Assembly (NCBI RefSeq): GCF_014652435.1
Contig: NZ_BMYU01000004.1
Location: 351,752-415,751 of the forward strand
From: Cognatundibacterium squillarum
GTDB lineage: Bacteria; Pseudomonadota; Gammaproteobacteria; Burkholderiales; Burkholderiaceae_D
Reading direction: 5' to 3'
DNA length: 64,000 bases
Made by a program: the position numbers and the translations under genes. The notes under the pieces are model-generated. The model was not told where the DNA came from, searched no databases, and worked only from the letters and a program-made list of their open reading frames with translations. This document shows, one piece after another, positions 36,137 through 46,959 of this stretch; the first letter of the stretch is position 1, and every line of letters begins with the position of its first letter.

Positions 36137-38287
36137 TCATTTTCCTTGTGGAGCAAGGGAAGTTTCCGTCGCATCAGCAATTTCAGCTAACTGCGTACGG
36201 CATTGTTCAAACTCGTTTTCAAAGTCCAGGGTTTTACGCTGGGTACTCATGGCCATCAGTATATGCGAACCGGCATCGCCTTTTTTGAGCCAGATCCACA
36301 GCCGGCGTTCGCGGATATAGAACATCGCAAACACACCCAGCACCAGCAACAGGCAACCGAAGTAAACGATGCCCTGCCCCGGCGAGCGGGTGATCTGCAG
36401 CACCGTGGCTTTGACCTCGTCAAACGATTCCAGTTGCAGATACACAGGCGCACCGTAGAAACCGGCATCCGACAACGCCGCCATGGACAACTGCAGGAAA
36501 CGACCGTGTTTTTCATCCGCATCCAGAACTGGCAATCCGTCTTTTTCGCGTGCCGTCATCCACAAATCCCACAAACTGCCGTTCAGGATTTTCATCATCA
36601 CGTCTGCCGCTTTGGCTTGCTCGGCGACCGGGATTTTCTTTTCCAGATAATCCGATACAGCGCGGTAACCGGCAGATTTTTCATCGCCGGCGAACAAGGC
36701 CAGCGTATTGACGGCGGAGGCGATCATTTGCTCCTTCATTGCCGGATTACCTGCCAGACTGGCTGGTAACGCATGCGCGGTGAACTTTTCAGCAGCAAGA
36801 CGGCGTAATTCCGGATTTTGCAACGCGGCGCGGATACGCATCCATTCCTGCGGGCTGTCGTTATCATCGGCCGGAATCCGCAGGAAGCGGAACTGATCGG
36901 CCGGAGATTCACGCATACCGCTGAGGAAGACGGTGCTGCCTTCAATTTGCGATGGCTGCATGAAGTTCAAGTATTCACGTGCCTGTCCGGCAGCATCACG
37001 CAGTTTGTACTGGATGCTGGGGCCGACATTACGGAATTCTTTGCTTTCTGCTGATTTGGCAGCGGAACCCAGATGGCGGCTCAGGCCTTTTTCTTTGTCT
37101 GCTTCACCAGCCACTTTGGCGACCGGTTCCACATTGAAAACGCGGAAACCGGACCACTCGATGTTGTAAGCTTTCTGACCCGGCGGTGCCCACGGCGTAC
37201 TGCCGCCGACTTCCCCGCGCAGCGCAAATGGCTGGCCCTGTGCCCCGCTCATAGGCCAGGCTTTCAGGCGCAGGCGGCTGCCGCCGTCTTCAAAGCTGGA
37301 TTGGTAAAACGCCAGACCTTTGTACACCAGCGGCTGATTCACGCGAATGGTTGCATCGAAACTTTTGCCGGTTTCATGGTCAGTCACCGTCACATCACTG
37401 GCAAACAGTTTCGGCATGCCGGTGTTATAAAACTCAATATGGAACTGACGCAAACGTACGGACACCGGCAAATCCTGAATCAGCACACCGGTTTGTTGTG
37501 ACAGGATCGCGGTATTACTGATACCGCCTTCCGGAATCATCGCATTGCCACGGAAGCTGGGATTGCGTTCGGATAAGCGATGCTTTTCAGGAATTTTCGC
37601 GATCAGCGTATTGCCGCTGCCGTCATACGGCACTTTGCCCAGCAACCATTGCTGGGCTTTCACCGGCAATTCTGAATCCAGCATCGCGCCAAGTACGATC
37701 ACGACAATCGCGCTGTGCGCAAAGATGTAACCCCATTTGTTACCGGCACCGCGTTTGGCAGCGATCAGTACGGCATCGTCTTTGGCGACGACTTTGCTCT
37801 GATAACCACTGGCTTGCAGATAAGCACTGAGGCGCTCAGTCAGCGTCGCGGTATCCTGCGCAGAGGCATATTCGGCATGATGATGAAAATTGCGCAGCGA
37901 TTGCTCGCGCACGTTTTCACGCCAGCTGCGCATGTCTTTCAGCATTTTCGGAGCATTGCGGATCACGCACAGCGAAGTGGATAAAACCAGCACGCCGACC
38001 ATCAGCAAAAACCACCAGGCGGAATACACCGAATACACGCCGGCATGATCAAACACTTCATACCAGAACTGACCAAACTGATTGATGTAATTCGGGGCTG
38101 GCTCGTTTTGTTTGACCACGGTACCGATCACGGCACCGATGCAGATCAGCACCAGCAGACTGATCGCAAAACGCATGGAAGACAGCAATTCCACGCTGTC
38201 AGCCAGCACGGTATTGCGGGTTTGCAGACGGATGCCGGCGGTATCTCCGGCGCTTTCGTGTTCCAGCGGATTATCCATATTCAACAT
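36137..38287 (-). CDS. resB: cytochrome c biogenesis protein ResB/Ccs1
   Basis: ResB is the large membrane partner of CcsB in System II cytochrome c maturation. The 716 residues have three N-terminal membrane segments (about residues 38-60, 85-110 and 185-205), a large periplasmic domain and a final membrane segment (VYFGCLLLVLGVFAMFYI). The order cytochrome c4-resB-ccsB is a familiar betaproteobacterial arrangement. Confidence 0.94.
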   Translation of the reverse strand: MLNMDNPLEHESAGDTAGIRLQTRNTVLADSVELLSSMRFAISLLVLICIGAVIGTVVKQNEPAPNYINQFGQFWYEVFDHAGVYSVYSAWWFLLMVGVLVLSTSLCVIRNAPKMLKDMRSWRENVREQSLRNFHHHAEYASAQDTATLTERLSAYLQASGYQSKVVAKDDAVLIAAKRGAGNKWGYIFAHSAIVVIVLGAMLDSELPVKAQQWLLGKVPYDGSGNTLIAKIPEKHRLSERNPSFRGNAMIPEGGISNTAILSQQTGVLIQDLPVSVRLRQFHIEFYNTGMPKLFASDVTVTDHETGKSFDATIRVNQPLVYKGLAFYQSSFEDGGSRLRLKAWPMSGAQGQPFALRGEVGGSTPWAPPGQKAYNIEWSGFRVFNVEPVAKVAGEADKEKGLSRHLGSAAKSAESKEFRNVGPSIQYKLRDAAGQAREYLNFMQPSQIEGSTVFLSGMRESPADQFRFLRIPADDNDSPQEWMRIRAALQNPELRRLAAEKFTAHALPASLAGNPAMKEQMIASAVNTLALFAGDEKSAGYRAVSDYLEKKIPVAEQAKAADVMMKILNGSLWDLWMTAREKDGLPVLDADEKHGRFLQLSMAALSDAGFYGAPVYLQLESFDEVKATVLQITRSPGQGIVYFGCLLLVLGVFAMFYIRERRLWIWLKKGDAGSHILMAMSTQRKTLDFENEFEQCRTQLAEIADATETSLAPQGK

Positions 38288-38298
38288 TTGCAGCTGAC

Positions 38299-38325
38299 AA
38301 AAAGGGGTGGCTGACTGCCACCCCC
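38299..38325 (-). terminator. intrinsic terminator between cytochrome c4 gene and resB
   Basis: Eight-base arms GGGGTGGC/GCCACCCC flank a 5-nt loop and are followed on the minus strand by TTTTT. It would separate high expression of the cytochrome from lower expression of the maturation genes. Confidence 0.7.
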
Positions 38326-38356
38326 TTCCGTATAAAAATCTGATTGTGGTGCGGGA

Positions 38357-39055
38357 TTATTTCAGACCGGCGATATAGTCTGCAACGGCGCGCATTTCAT
38401 CTTCTGACATCGATTTTGCAATCGTCATCATTTGCGGGCTGTTCAGACGCGCACCGGCGATTTTTGCGCCGCCTTTACGGGAACCGTTCTGGAAATTCTG
38501 CAGCTGTGCCAGCGTGTAATCCTGATGCTGACCGGCCAGACGCGGATACTGTGCAGGAATACCGGCACCGTTCGGGCTGTGGCAGCCTGCGCAGGCTGGT
38601 ACATTTTTCTCAGCGATACCGCCACGGTAAATTTGTTTACCGAGTTCAACGATGTCTTTGTTTTTCGCTGCACCCGGTACGGATTTCTGCGCATTCAGAT
38701 AAACAGCGACATTTTTCATGTCTTCCGGTGTCAGGGATTTCGCGAATGCGGTCATGGTGGCATTGTTACGCGCACCGGATGCGAATTCGGTCAGTTGTTT
38801 AACCAGATACACATCGTGCTGGGCAGACAGTTTAGGATTAACCGAAATCGTGGAATTGCCTGCATCACCGTGGCAGGACACGCAGGCAACGATGCCGCGT
38901 GCTGCATCACCAGCTTTGTACAGGGCTTCTCCTTTGGCCGGATCGGCTTTGACCGCTTTGGCATCGGTATTTGCATACGCTGCCGGGATCATCGACGACA
39001 CTGCCAGCACGGCAATGCCAAGGGATTTCATCACTGGAAAGAAAGCACGGTTCAT
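38357..39055 (-). CDS. cytochrome c4 (diheme c-type cytochrome)
   Basis: This exported electron carrier probably donates electrons to a terminal oxidase. The 232 residues have a signal peptide ending at about AYANT and two class I cytochrome c domains with heme sites CVSCH and CAGCH; the axial methionines are expected in ATMTAFAKSL and PQMMTIAKSM. The two-domain repeat and length fit cytochrome c4. It is divergent from engB and followed by the System II maturation genes. Confidence 0.94.
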   Translation of the reverse strand: MNRAFFPVMKSLGIAVLAVSSMIPAAYANTDAKAVKADPAKGEALYKAGDAARGIVACVSCHGDAGNSTISVNPKLSAQHDVYLVKQLTEFASGARNNATMTAFAKSLTPEDMKNVAVYLNAQKSVPGAAKNKDIVELGKQIYRGGIAEKNVPACAGCHSPNGAGIPAQYPRLAGQHQDYTLAQLQNFQNGSRKGGAKIAGARLNSPQMMTIAKSMSEDEMRAVADYIAGLK

Positions 39056-39254
39056 TCAAACACCCTGAGACTAGTAAGAGGATTCTGCCCTGAAGGCGAA
39101 AATGGCGTTGACACTGCTGGTCTGCCACACGTAAGACTAGAGCTGACAACCGGGTTCATCATTCGGGGGAAGCCCCCGCATAGCGAGCCTTATTGTACAA
39201 TAGCTTTCCGGCAGCATACGCGCCGCATGTTGCATTTTTCCAAGATCTGAATCT

Positions 39255-39977
39255 ATGTCCCTTCTCTGGCAAGCCCGTTTTTTTACCACGGTCAATCACC
39301 TGCGGGATCTGCCTAAGACGCAGATTCCTGAAATCGCTTTCGCTGGCCGTTCCAACGCCGGAAAATCAAGCGCTATTAATACACTAACCAACCAGAAGCG
39401 ACTTTGTTTTGCATCAAAGACCCCTGGCCGGACTCAGCATATTAATTATTTTTCGATTGGTGGCGCCCACGTTGGCCAGCATCGTAATGATGAAGCCCGT
39501 CCCGAAGAAATCCGCGCCATGCTGGTGGATTTACCGGGCTACGGCTATGCCGAAGTCTCCGGTGCCGCTAAACAACACTGGAATATTCTGCTCGGCAATT
39601 ATGTTCAGAAACGCGATCAGTTAGTTGCGCTGGTGCTGATTATGGATTCCCGCCGTCCGTTCACGGATCTGGACGTGCAAATGCTGGAATGGTTCGCGGA
39701 CAGCGGCCGTCCGGTACTGTGTCTGCTGACCAAAGCCGACAAGCTGAACCGCAGCGAAGCCACCGCGGCGCTGCGTAAGGCTGAAGCGTTTCTGGAGCAG
39801 TATCACGACGATGAAGGCCCGCTGTTTCCTTACCACGTGCAATTGTTTTCTTCACTGAAACGCACCGGTGTGGAAGAAGCCGATGAAGCAATTCGCCAGT
39901 TACTTGGGCTGGATCAAGACCCCGACCAGCCTTTGTCTGACAATACCTCCTCTGAACAGCCTGACAGCTCTGAATGA
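39255..39977 (+). CDS. engB: ribosome biogenesis GTP-binding protein EngB/YsxC/YihA
   Basis: This essential small GTPase takes part in late 50S subunit assembly. The 240 residues contain G1 [10 protein letters not shown]3 DLPGYGY and G4 TKAD. The C-terminus has an acidic tail (about 20 residues) beyond the usual fold. Its position divergent from the cytochrome c4 gene and upstream of hemB is common in Burkholderiales. Confidence 0.95.
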   Translation: MSLLWQARFFTTVNHLRDLPKTQIPEIAFAGRSNAGKSSAINTLTNQKRLCFASKTPGRTQHINYFSIGGAHVGQHRNDEARPEEIRAMLVDLPGYGYAEVSGAAKQHWNILLGNYVQKRDQLVALVLIMDSRRPFTDLDVQMLEWFADSGRPVLCLLTKADKLNRSEATAALRKAEAFLEQYHDDEGPLFPYHVQLFSSLKRTGVEEADEAIRQLLGLDQDPDQPLSDNTSSEQPDSSE

Positions 39978-40025
39978 GATTGCGGGGCAATCCGCCCCGT
40001 CAGGCTGCACCAAAAGATTCTGTGA

Positions 40026-41042
<1,017 letters not shown>

Positions 41043-41110
41043 AACGCTGCAGTTCAGTTTGCGCTGATGCTGCTTCGTTGTCAGCCGGACTGAAATACGT
41101 TCTGATCCGA

Positions 41111-41147
41111 AACCGCTGTCTGCAATGCAGGCGGCGGTTTTTGTTTT
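41111..41147 (+). terminator. intrinsic terminator after hemB
   Basis: AACCGC/GCGGTT outer arms and CTGCA/TGCAG inner arms form an interrupted stem followed by TTTTGTTTT. It lies about 70 bp past the hemB stop. Confidence 0.6.
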
Positions 41148-41416
41148 CGCAGCGATAACGGCAATGCGGAAGGGTTGAAGGTTTGCGGAAGGTTTGTGGA
41201 TAAACCGGATTCTGCGCACAGGCCAAAACCGCGCCTGACCACAACTGCGCAACTTCTCCGGTTTTCTGACGCTTCAGAAAGCTGCAGGTTTCCGCATCCG
41301 ACCAGCATTTGATTTGCGTTTCTGACTGCCGCACGCTGTGGACAATCCGCATGTTGCACACAGCGCGGCGCAGCGCAACCCTGGCCGCAAGCCGCTGAAA
41401 CGGCCATTTTTGCCTC

Positions 41417-41440
41417 AAAAATACCCCCGGGGGTATTTTT
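41417..41440. promoter_or_regulatory. perfect 24-bp palindrome with a C5G5 core
   Basis: The two 12-bp halves, AAAAATACCCCC and GGGGGTATTTTT, are exact complements with no spacer. The core TACCCCCGGGGGTA resembles operators of the CsoR/RcnR/FrmR metal- and formaldehyde-sensing repressors. No such regulator or target gene is visible here, so the assignment is inference. Confidence 0.45.
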
Positions 41441-41708
41441 AAACGCCCAGTATTCATGCCGACAATCAGGCGGTTTTGCCATATACCCCCTGTTTTTCCG
41501 TATTTTTGCGGCATTGAACAGGTGCTGAAACAGCGTATTACCGGCGATCTTTGATGACATGGTCTGACAAAGTTTTACATGCACACGATCCGTGAAACGC
41601 ATTTTTCACTTGAAAAAATCCTGTGCCGTACTACGCTTACCGACCCGCGTCGTAATTCACTAAATCATTTACCGGAATTCTGTACGCAACCGATCAGGAA
41701 AATGCAAA

Positions 41709-42983
41709 ATGCTCACCTCACATCCCTGGCTGATGCTGGCTGTCATGCTGGCGATGGGACTGGCCATCCTCGCTGAAGCTCTGTGGCGCTGGCGAAAAAA
41801 CCGCGAACTGCCGCTGGAAGACATGATCAGCGGTATCGGTATCGGCGGCGCCAGTCAGCTGGTGGCGGTGTATCTGCAAGTGCCCGGGCTGCTCGCTTAC
41901 GATGCGCTGTGGCAGCATGCACGCTGGTTTGACTGGGATGCGAACGCACCGGCGCTGTGGCTGGGCACGCTGCTGTTATACGATTTTTGCTATTACTGGC
42001 TGCACCGTGCCGGACATCAGATTCACTGGCTGTGGGCGCTGCACGGCGTGCATCATCAGGGCGAGCTTTACCATCTGGCTGCCGGTTTGCGCCAAAGCCT
42101 GTTCAGTCCGCTGGTCAGCTGGCTGTTTTATCTGCCACTGGCTTTGCTCGGTGTGCCACCATCCGTCTTCATGGTGATCGCCCTCGTGCATATCGCTTAC
42201 CAGTTCTGGATACATACCGAAGCGATCGGCCGCCTCGGCTGGATCGATCAGGTTTTCGTCACGCCGGAAAATCACCGCATCCACCATGCGTCTGATGATG
42301 TGTTTCTCGATAAAAATTACGGCGGCATGCTGATTATCTGGGACAAACTGTTCGGTACTTACGCGCAGCGTCAAGACAATCAGCCACTGACTTACGGTAC
42401 CCGCAGTCCGCTGCGCAGTTTTTCGTTGTGGGATGCGAATCTGCAGATCTGGCGCAGCCTGTTGCGTCAGGCACGCGCCCTGCCCCGATGGTGGCATTGC
42501 TGGCAATTGCTGTGGCGGGCACCGGGCTGGTGGCCGGCACAAACGGTAAAGCTGCATTCAGACGAAACGCCGTGGCAAGCCGGTGCGGCTCCCTTCCGCC
42601 AGCCGCAGACAGCGACGGCACAGGCATTCTTACTTTGGCAACTGGCTGGCTTATTGCTGATCGGCTGGGTCTGCCTGTGCATAACACTGCCCTTGCACAC
42701 AGGCTGGCAAATTGCTCTGCACGGCTGGCTGTTATGGGGATTTTCGAATCTCTGTTACCGGATCGGTGATGCGCGCCTTGCAACACAGCGCGAATGGTCG
42801 CGGGTAGCACTACTGGCGCTGCCGCTTGCGGCTTTTTCGCTGATCATGCCGGATTGGTTTTATACTGCGGCTTTCACCACTCCGTGGCTGTTACTGGGCG
42901 GACTGGCCTGCGCGATCCCTGCAGTCCGGTTATGGCTGCTCAGCGGCCCGTATTCCGCGCATGGAAAGATTTCACATCACTGA
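41709..42983 (+). CDS. sterol desaturase / fatty acid hydroxylase family protein
   Basis: This is an integral membrane di-iron protein of the fatty acid hydroxylase superfamily. The 424 residues carry the histidine boxes HRAGH (residues 99-103), HGVHH (112-116) and NHRIHH further on, between membrane segments. The C-terminal third holds additional hydrophobic segments not part of the catalytic core. It may modify a lipid alkyl chain; the substrate is unknown. A weak AGGA site precedes the ATG. Its 3' end overlaps the corA-like gene by 23 bp. Confidence 0.88.
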   Translation: MLTSHPWLMLAVMLAMGLAILAEALWRWRKNRELPLEDMISGIGIGGASQLVAVYLQVPGLLAYDALWQHARWFDWDANAPALWLGTLLLYDFCYYWLHRAGHQIHWLWALHGVHHQGELYHLAAGLRQSLFSPLVSWLFYLPLALLGVPPSVFMVIALVHIAYQFWIHTEAIGRLGWIDQVFVTPENHRIHHASDDVFLDKNYGGMLIIWDKLFGTYAQRQDNQPLTYGTRSPLRSFSLWDANLQIWRSLLRQARALPRWWHCWQLLWRAPGWWPAQTVKLHSDETPWQAGAAPFRQPQTATAQAFLLWQLAGLLLIGWVCLCITLPLHTGWQIALHGWLLWGFSNLCYRIGDARLATQREWSRVALLALPLAAFSLIMPDWFYTAAFTTPWLLLGGLACAIPAVRLWLLSGPYSAHGKISHH

Positions 42984-44073
42984 ACAAAGCTGCCACCGGC
43001 TCAGCGAGGCAAGTACATGGCAGGCAGGCTCGCCGGGTTTTCTGTGGCTGGATATGCAGCATGAGGAAATTCCGGCCGACGCCGAACTCTGGCGTCAGCA
43101 GCTGGCAGCACTGACCGGCATCGACGTGTTTGATCTGCATTTGCAGGATGCGGCCAATCTGAACCATCCGTCCAGTTTTGAAGATACGCAAGACTACACC
43201 ATGCTGGTATTCCGCAAGCTGTTACTGAATGCGGAACCGTCACGCAATACAGATACCACCGACACGGTGCGTCGCCGCTTACCGGCAGCATTGCAGAAAC
43301 TGCAGACTGCGCCGGTGAGTTTTATCTTTACCGATGATGTGCTGATCACTGTGCGTCCGGCACAAAGCCGCACCATCGAATCGCTGCAGCAAAAACTGCT
43401 GGCATTCACGCCGCGCAGCGATACACCGCAACGCAATGCACGTATGCCGTCCAGCCCGACCGATCTGATGCTGCGCTTGCTGAATGCGATGGTGGACCAG
43501 TATCTGGAATTACGTCAGCCGCTGACGCAGCAACTCGACCGCTGGCAACAGGCTTTGCTGAATCCGCGCCGTCCGTTTAATAACTGGATGGCGTTGCTGG
43601 AAGCGCGCATGGAATTACGCCGGCTGGATAATCTGTGCGAAGAACAGCACGATGCACTGCAGGAATTGCGCGATCATCTGGTCGATACCTATGACAGCTT
43701 CGATGACAACAGCGCACGCGCCAAAGACTGGTTACTGGTACGTACCAATGATGTGATGAGCCATGTGCAGCGCGTACTGAATCACGCACGTCGCCTCGAA
43801 GGCACGCTGGAATCGGCGGTGCAAATGCATTTCTCGGCAATGGCACACCGCACCAGTGAAATCATGCGCGTGCTGACGGTGATCACCGCGCTGTTTATGC
43901 CACTGACTTTAATCACCGGTATCTTTGGTATGAATTTTGAACACATGCCACTGATCAAAACCGATCATGGCTTTGGTTACACCATGGCAGGCATGGCATT
44001 CATCGTTGTGCTGCTGTTACTGGTTTTCCGTCGCCAGCGCTATCTGGAAGATCAGATCCGCGATCAGATCTGA
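42961..44073 (+). CDS. CorA/ZntB-type divalent metal ion transporter
   Basis: The protein has 370 residues: a large cytoplasmic alpha/beta and helical domain, a long stalk helix, and two C-terminal membrane segments with the signature GMN between them (ITGIFGMNFEHMP). Members move Mg2+, Co2+ or Zn2+; the form is closer to ZntB-like proteins by its N-terminus, but the ion is not certain. Its start lies inside the end of the upstream gene with no clear Shine-Dalgarno, suggesting translational coupling. Confidence 0.9.
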   Translation: MERFHITEQSCHRLSEASTWQAGSPGFLWLDMQHEEIPADAELWRQQLAALTGIDVFDLHLQDAANLNHPSSFEDTQDYTMLVFRKLLLNAEPSRNTDTTDTVRRRLPAALQKLQTAPVSFIFTDDVLITVRPAQSRTIESLQQKLLAFTPRSDTPQRNARMPSSPTDLMLRLLNAMVDQYLELRQPLTQQLDRWQQALLNPRRPFNNWMALLEARMELRRLDNLCEEQHDALQELRDHLVDTYDSFDDNSARAKDWLLVRTNDVMSHVQRVLNHARRLEGTLESAVQMHFSAMAHRTSEIMRVLTVITALFMPLTLITGIFGMNFEHMPLIKTDHGFGYTMAGMAFIVVLLLLVFRRQRYLEDQIRDQI

Positions 44074-44136
44074 TCTTCAATTTCTTATTTACTCAATTAA
44101 TATCTTCTACCGCGCCGTTCCCCGGCGCTGCACAGC

Positions 44137-45573
44137 ATGCAAGCATACAGTTTTCTCTGGCACGATTATGAAACCTTCGGCGCCGTACCGCGCAAAGACC
44201 GTCCGGCACAGTTCGCTGCCATCCGCACCGATGCGGATCTGAATGAAATCGCTGAACCGGTGATGTTGTTCTGCCAGCCGGCACCGGATTATCTGCCTGA
44301 TCCGGTATCCTGTCTGATTACCGGTATCACGCCGCAACAATGTCTGGAACAAGGCGTACCGGAGGCCGAATTTGCGCGCCGCATCGAACAGGAACTGGCG
44401 CAGACCGGCACCATAGGCGTCGGCTATAACACCATCCGTTTCGATGATGAAGTCACCCGCTTTTTATTCTGGCGCAATCTGACCGATCCGTATGCACGCG
44501 AATGGCAGAATCAGTGCGGACGCTGGGATATTCTGGATCTGGTACGCACCGCATGGGCACTGCGCCCTGATGGCATACAGTGGCCACGCAATGATGAAGG
44601 CCGCCCGAGTTTTCGTCTCGAACATTTAAGCGCAGCGAATGGCCTTGCGCATGAAGCGGCACATGATGCCTTATCCGATGTGCGCGCCACCATTGCGCTG
44701 GCACGTTTGCTGAAACAGCAGAACCCGCGTCTGTTTGACTTCTGCCTCGCGCTGCGCCGTAAAGAACGGGTACTGGAAGAAACCGGCTGGCCGCAGCGCA
44801 AACCTTTCCTGCATGTGTCCGGCATGATTCCGGCAGAACGCGGCTGTATCACCGTAGTCTGGCCACTGGCAATGCATCCGACCAATAAAAATGAAATGAT
44901 CGTGTGGGACTTGCAAGCTGATCCGCGTGAACTGGCAAGTCTGGATGCAGAAACCATACGCCGCCGTCTGTTCACCCGCAGCGAAGATTTACCGGAAGGC
45001 GAACAGCGTCTGCCCCTGAAAACCATCCATATTAATAAATCGCCGGTGGTAATCGGTAATCTGAAAACCCTGAGTGCAGAACGTGCGGCGCACTGGCAAA
45101 TCGATATGCAGCAAGTGATGGAACATGCTGCGCACGCCGATGCACTGACACTGGCTGAAGATCTGTGGCAACAGGTATATCAGCGTCAGGGTGCGGGCGA
45201 TGGTGACGCGGACGTGGATCAGGATTTGTACGGCGGCTTCATCGGTGCCGGTGACCGCAAAATTCTGAACCAATTACGTGAACTAGATGGTTATGAAATT
45301 GCGAACCGTTCTGTGCATTTTCAGGATAGTCGTCTGAACGAATTACTGTTCCGCTACCGCGCACGTAATTTTCCGGAAAGCCTGAATGAGGAAGAACAGG
45401 AACACTGGCAACAGCACTGTGCCGCGCGTCTGCATGACGGTGCCGGCGGTGCGCTGACGGCGGAAGCTTTCTTTGACAAGATCGATCAGTTATCCGAAGA
45501 AGCAGATGAGCGTGCCGAAGAAATTCTCGGCGCTTTATACGATTACGCCGAACAAATTATTCCGATGCGATAA
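44137..45573 (+). CDS. sbcB: exodeoxyribonuclease I
   Basis: ExoI degrades single-stranded DNA 3' to 5' and acts in recombination and mismatch repair. The 478 residues have a DEDDh exonuclease domain with HDYETFGA at the N-terminus, DLVRTAWAL and the final HDALSDVRATIALA, followed by an SH3-like region and helical domain as in E. coli ExoI. It follows the corA-like gene by 63 bp. Confidence 0.95.
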   Translation: MQAYSFLWHDYETFGAVPRKDRPAQFAAIRTDADLNEIAEPVMLFCQPAPDYLPDPVSCLITGITPQQCLEQGVPEAEFARRIEQELAQTGTIGVGYNTIRFDDEVTRFLFWRNLTDPYAREWQNQCGRWDILDLVRTAWALRPDGIQWPRNDEGRPSFRLEHLSAANGLAHEAAHDALSDVRATIALARLLKQQNPRLFDFCLALRRKERVLEETGWPQRKPFLHVSGMIPAERGCITVVWPLAMHPTNKNEMIVWDLQADPRELASLDAETIRRRLFTRSEDLPEGEQRLPLKTIHINKSPVVIGNLKTLSAERAAHWQIDMQQVMEHAAHADALTLAEDLWQQVYQRQGAGDGDADVDQDLYGGFIGAGDRKILNQLRELDGYEIANRSVHFQDSRLNELLFRYRARNFPESLNEEEQEHWQQHCAARLHDGAGGALTAEAFFDKIDQLSEEADERAEEILGALYDYAEQIIPMR

Positions 45574-45605
45574 AATGCATTAATTCATATTTATAAGGAG
45601 CAAGC

Positions 45606-46142
45606 ATGATTCCGGGCAGCACATTTCATCTGCGTTATCCGCGTAAAGAAGAAATTCCGCATCTGGTGCATTTGATGAATCTGCCGGAAGCGCGCGGGCA
45701 ATTTTTACCGCGTGAATTGTTCCTGCCAGCCGTGATGGAAAAGCGTCTGATGGATGCCCAAGAATCGCGTGAGCATATGGAATTTTTTGTGATTGCGGAT
45801 CAGGCAGATCAGATTCTGGGCCGCGTATTTCACTTTAAAACCGTACCGTATTTTCAGTCACGCGAAATCGGTTATTCGATGTTCACCGATGAAGTACGCG
45901 GTAAAGGCATCATGACAGAAGCGGTGACGCTGCTGCGCGATTACCTGTTCGATACCACGCTGCTGAACAGGCTGGAAATTCACATGAATACTGAGAACAA
46001 AGCATCGGAACGGGTTGCCGTCAAATGCGGCTTTCAGCTTGAAGGCACTGCACGCGGTGCAGTATTCGACCGTGGCCGTTACCATGACATTCTGATGTAT
46101 GCCTTGCTGCGGGATGAGTGGAAAGCTTTACGTGATAGCTGA
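45606..46142 (+). CDS. RimJ/RimL-type GNAT acetyltransferase
   Basis: This 178-residue GNAT has the pattern of RimL-like N-terminal acetyltransferases: IGYSMFTDEVRGKGIMTEAVTLL (acetyl-CoA site, R/Q-x-x-G-x-G/A variant RGKGIM) and NRLEIHMNTENKASERVAVKCGF. A consensus AAGGAG site lies 6 nt before the ATG. The acetylated substrate is unknown. It shares direction with sbcB and ends at a bidirectional terminator. Confidence 0.88.
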   Translation: MIPGSTFHLRYPRKEEIPHLVHLMNLPEARGQFLPRELFLPAVMEKRLMDAQESREHMEFFVIADQADQILGRVFHFKTVPYFQSREIGYSMFTDEVRGKGIMTEAVTLLRDYLFDTTLLNRLEIHMNTENKASERVAVKCGFQLEGTARGAVFDRGRYHDILMYALLRDEWKALRDS

Positions 46143-46183
46143 ACCATGCTGAATGCAGCTGAGCGAACTTTCAGCATATAAGC

Positions 46184-46215
46184 AAAAAGCCCGTCTTTGC
46201 AGACGGGCTTTTTTT
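46184..46215. terminator. bidirectional intrinsic terminator between rimL-like gene and peroxiredoxin gene
   Basis: AAGCCCGTCT/AGACGGGCTT arms with a 4-nt loop have five A residues on one side and a T-run on the other. It can terminate both converging transcripts. Confidence 0.9.
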
Positions 46216-46231
46216 AATCCGGATATTCAGA

Positions 46232-46870
46232 TTATTTGTTTGGCTGCGGTGTAATACGCAGGTAAGGCTTCGGTGCTTTATAGCCTTTCGGATATTTCTG
46301 TTTGATCACTTCTTCATCTTTGACTGACAAAGGAATAATCACGTCATCGCCATCGCGCCAGTTGCCCGGTGTTGCAACCGTATGTGCGTCAGTCAGTTGC
46401 AGCGCATCGATCACACGCAGTACTTCATCAAAGTTACGGCCTGTGCTCAGCGGATATGTAATGATCAGACGTACTTTTTTGTTCGGGTCGATGATGAACA
46501 GCGAACGGACTGTCACGGTATCAGACTGATTCGGATGAATCATGTCGAACAAGCCTGCTACTTTGCGGTCTGCATCAGCGATGATAGGGAAGCCGACCAC
46601 GGTATTCTGGGTTTCTTCGATATCTTTGATCCAGTCCAGATGGGATTGTGCGCCGTCTACGGACAACGCGATGGCTTTGACATTGCGTTTATCGAACTCT
46701 GGTTTCAGCTTGGCAGTCAGCCCCAGTTCTGTCGTGCAGACAGGTGTGAAATCAGCCGGATGTGAAAACAAAACAACCCAGGAATTGCCTGCCCATTCAT
46801 GGAATTTCAGCGGGCCTACGGAAGAATCCTGTTCAAAATCAGGAGCGATATCGCCTAAACGCAAAGTCAT
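46232..46870 (-). CDS. 1-Cys peroxiredoxin (Prx6 family)
   Basis: This thiol peroxidase reduces hydrogen peroxide and organic hydroperoxides. The 212 residues contain the peroxidatic Cys in HPADFTPVCTTELG (about residue 45) and no resolving Cys further on. The C-terminal extension (PLSVKDEEVIKQKYPKGYKAPKPYLR) is that of Prx6-type proteins. The ATG at 46870 has TTGGAG 6-7 nt upstream; a TTG four codons earlier is less likely. Confidence 0.94.
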   Translation of the reverse strand: MTLRLGDIAPDFEQDSSVGPLKFHEWAGNSWVVLFSHPADFTPVCTTELGLTAKLKPEFDKRNVKAIALSVDGAQSHLDWIKDIEETQNTVVGFPIIADADRKVAGLFDMIHPNQSDTVTVRSLFIIDPNKKVRLIITYPLSTGRNFDEVLRVIDALQLTDAHTVATPGNWRDGDDVIIPLSVKDEEVIKQKYPKGYKAPKPYLRITPQPNK

Positions 46871-46959
46871 GGAATTCTCCAAAAATGTTAGTCACAACAA
46901 TATAGGGGCGGCATCTCACAACGCCAACGATGAAGTCGTGAGATGCTTATAATGACTGG

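Larger units (their letters stand above)
41043..41708. other. non-coding gap with a 24-bp palindrome
   Basis: This stretch of about 670 bp has no supported gene; overlapping minus-strand frames of 160 and 173 codons lack family resemblance and ribosome binding sites. It contains the hemB terminator, a perfect palindrome (41417-41440), a matching half site at about 41483-41490, and a TTGAAA-16-TACGCT promoter candidate at 41610-41637 for the downstream gene. Confidence 0.65.

Noticed and set aside
39990..40007. GC hairpin between engB and hemB as a terminator
   Set aside because: The stem is short and no U-run follows; the two genes may simply be co-transcribed.
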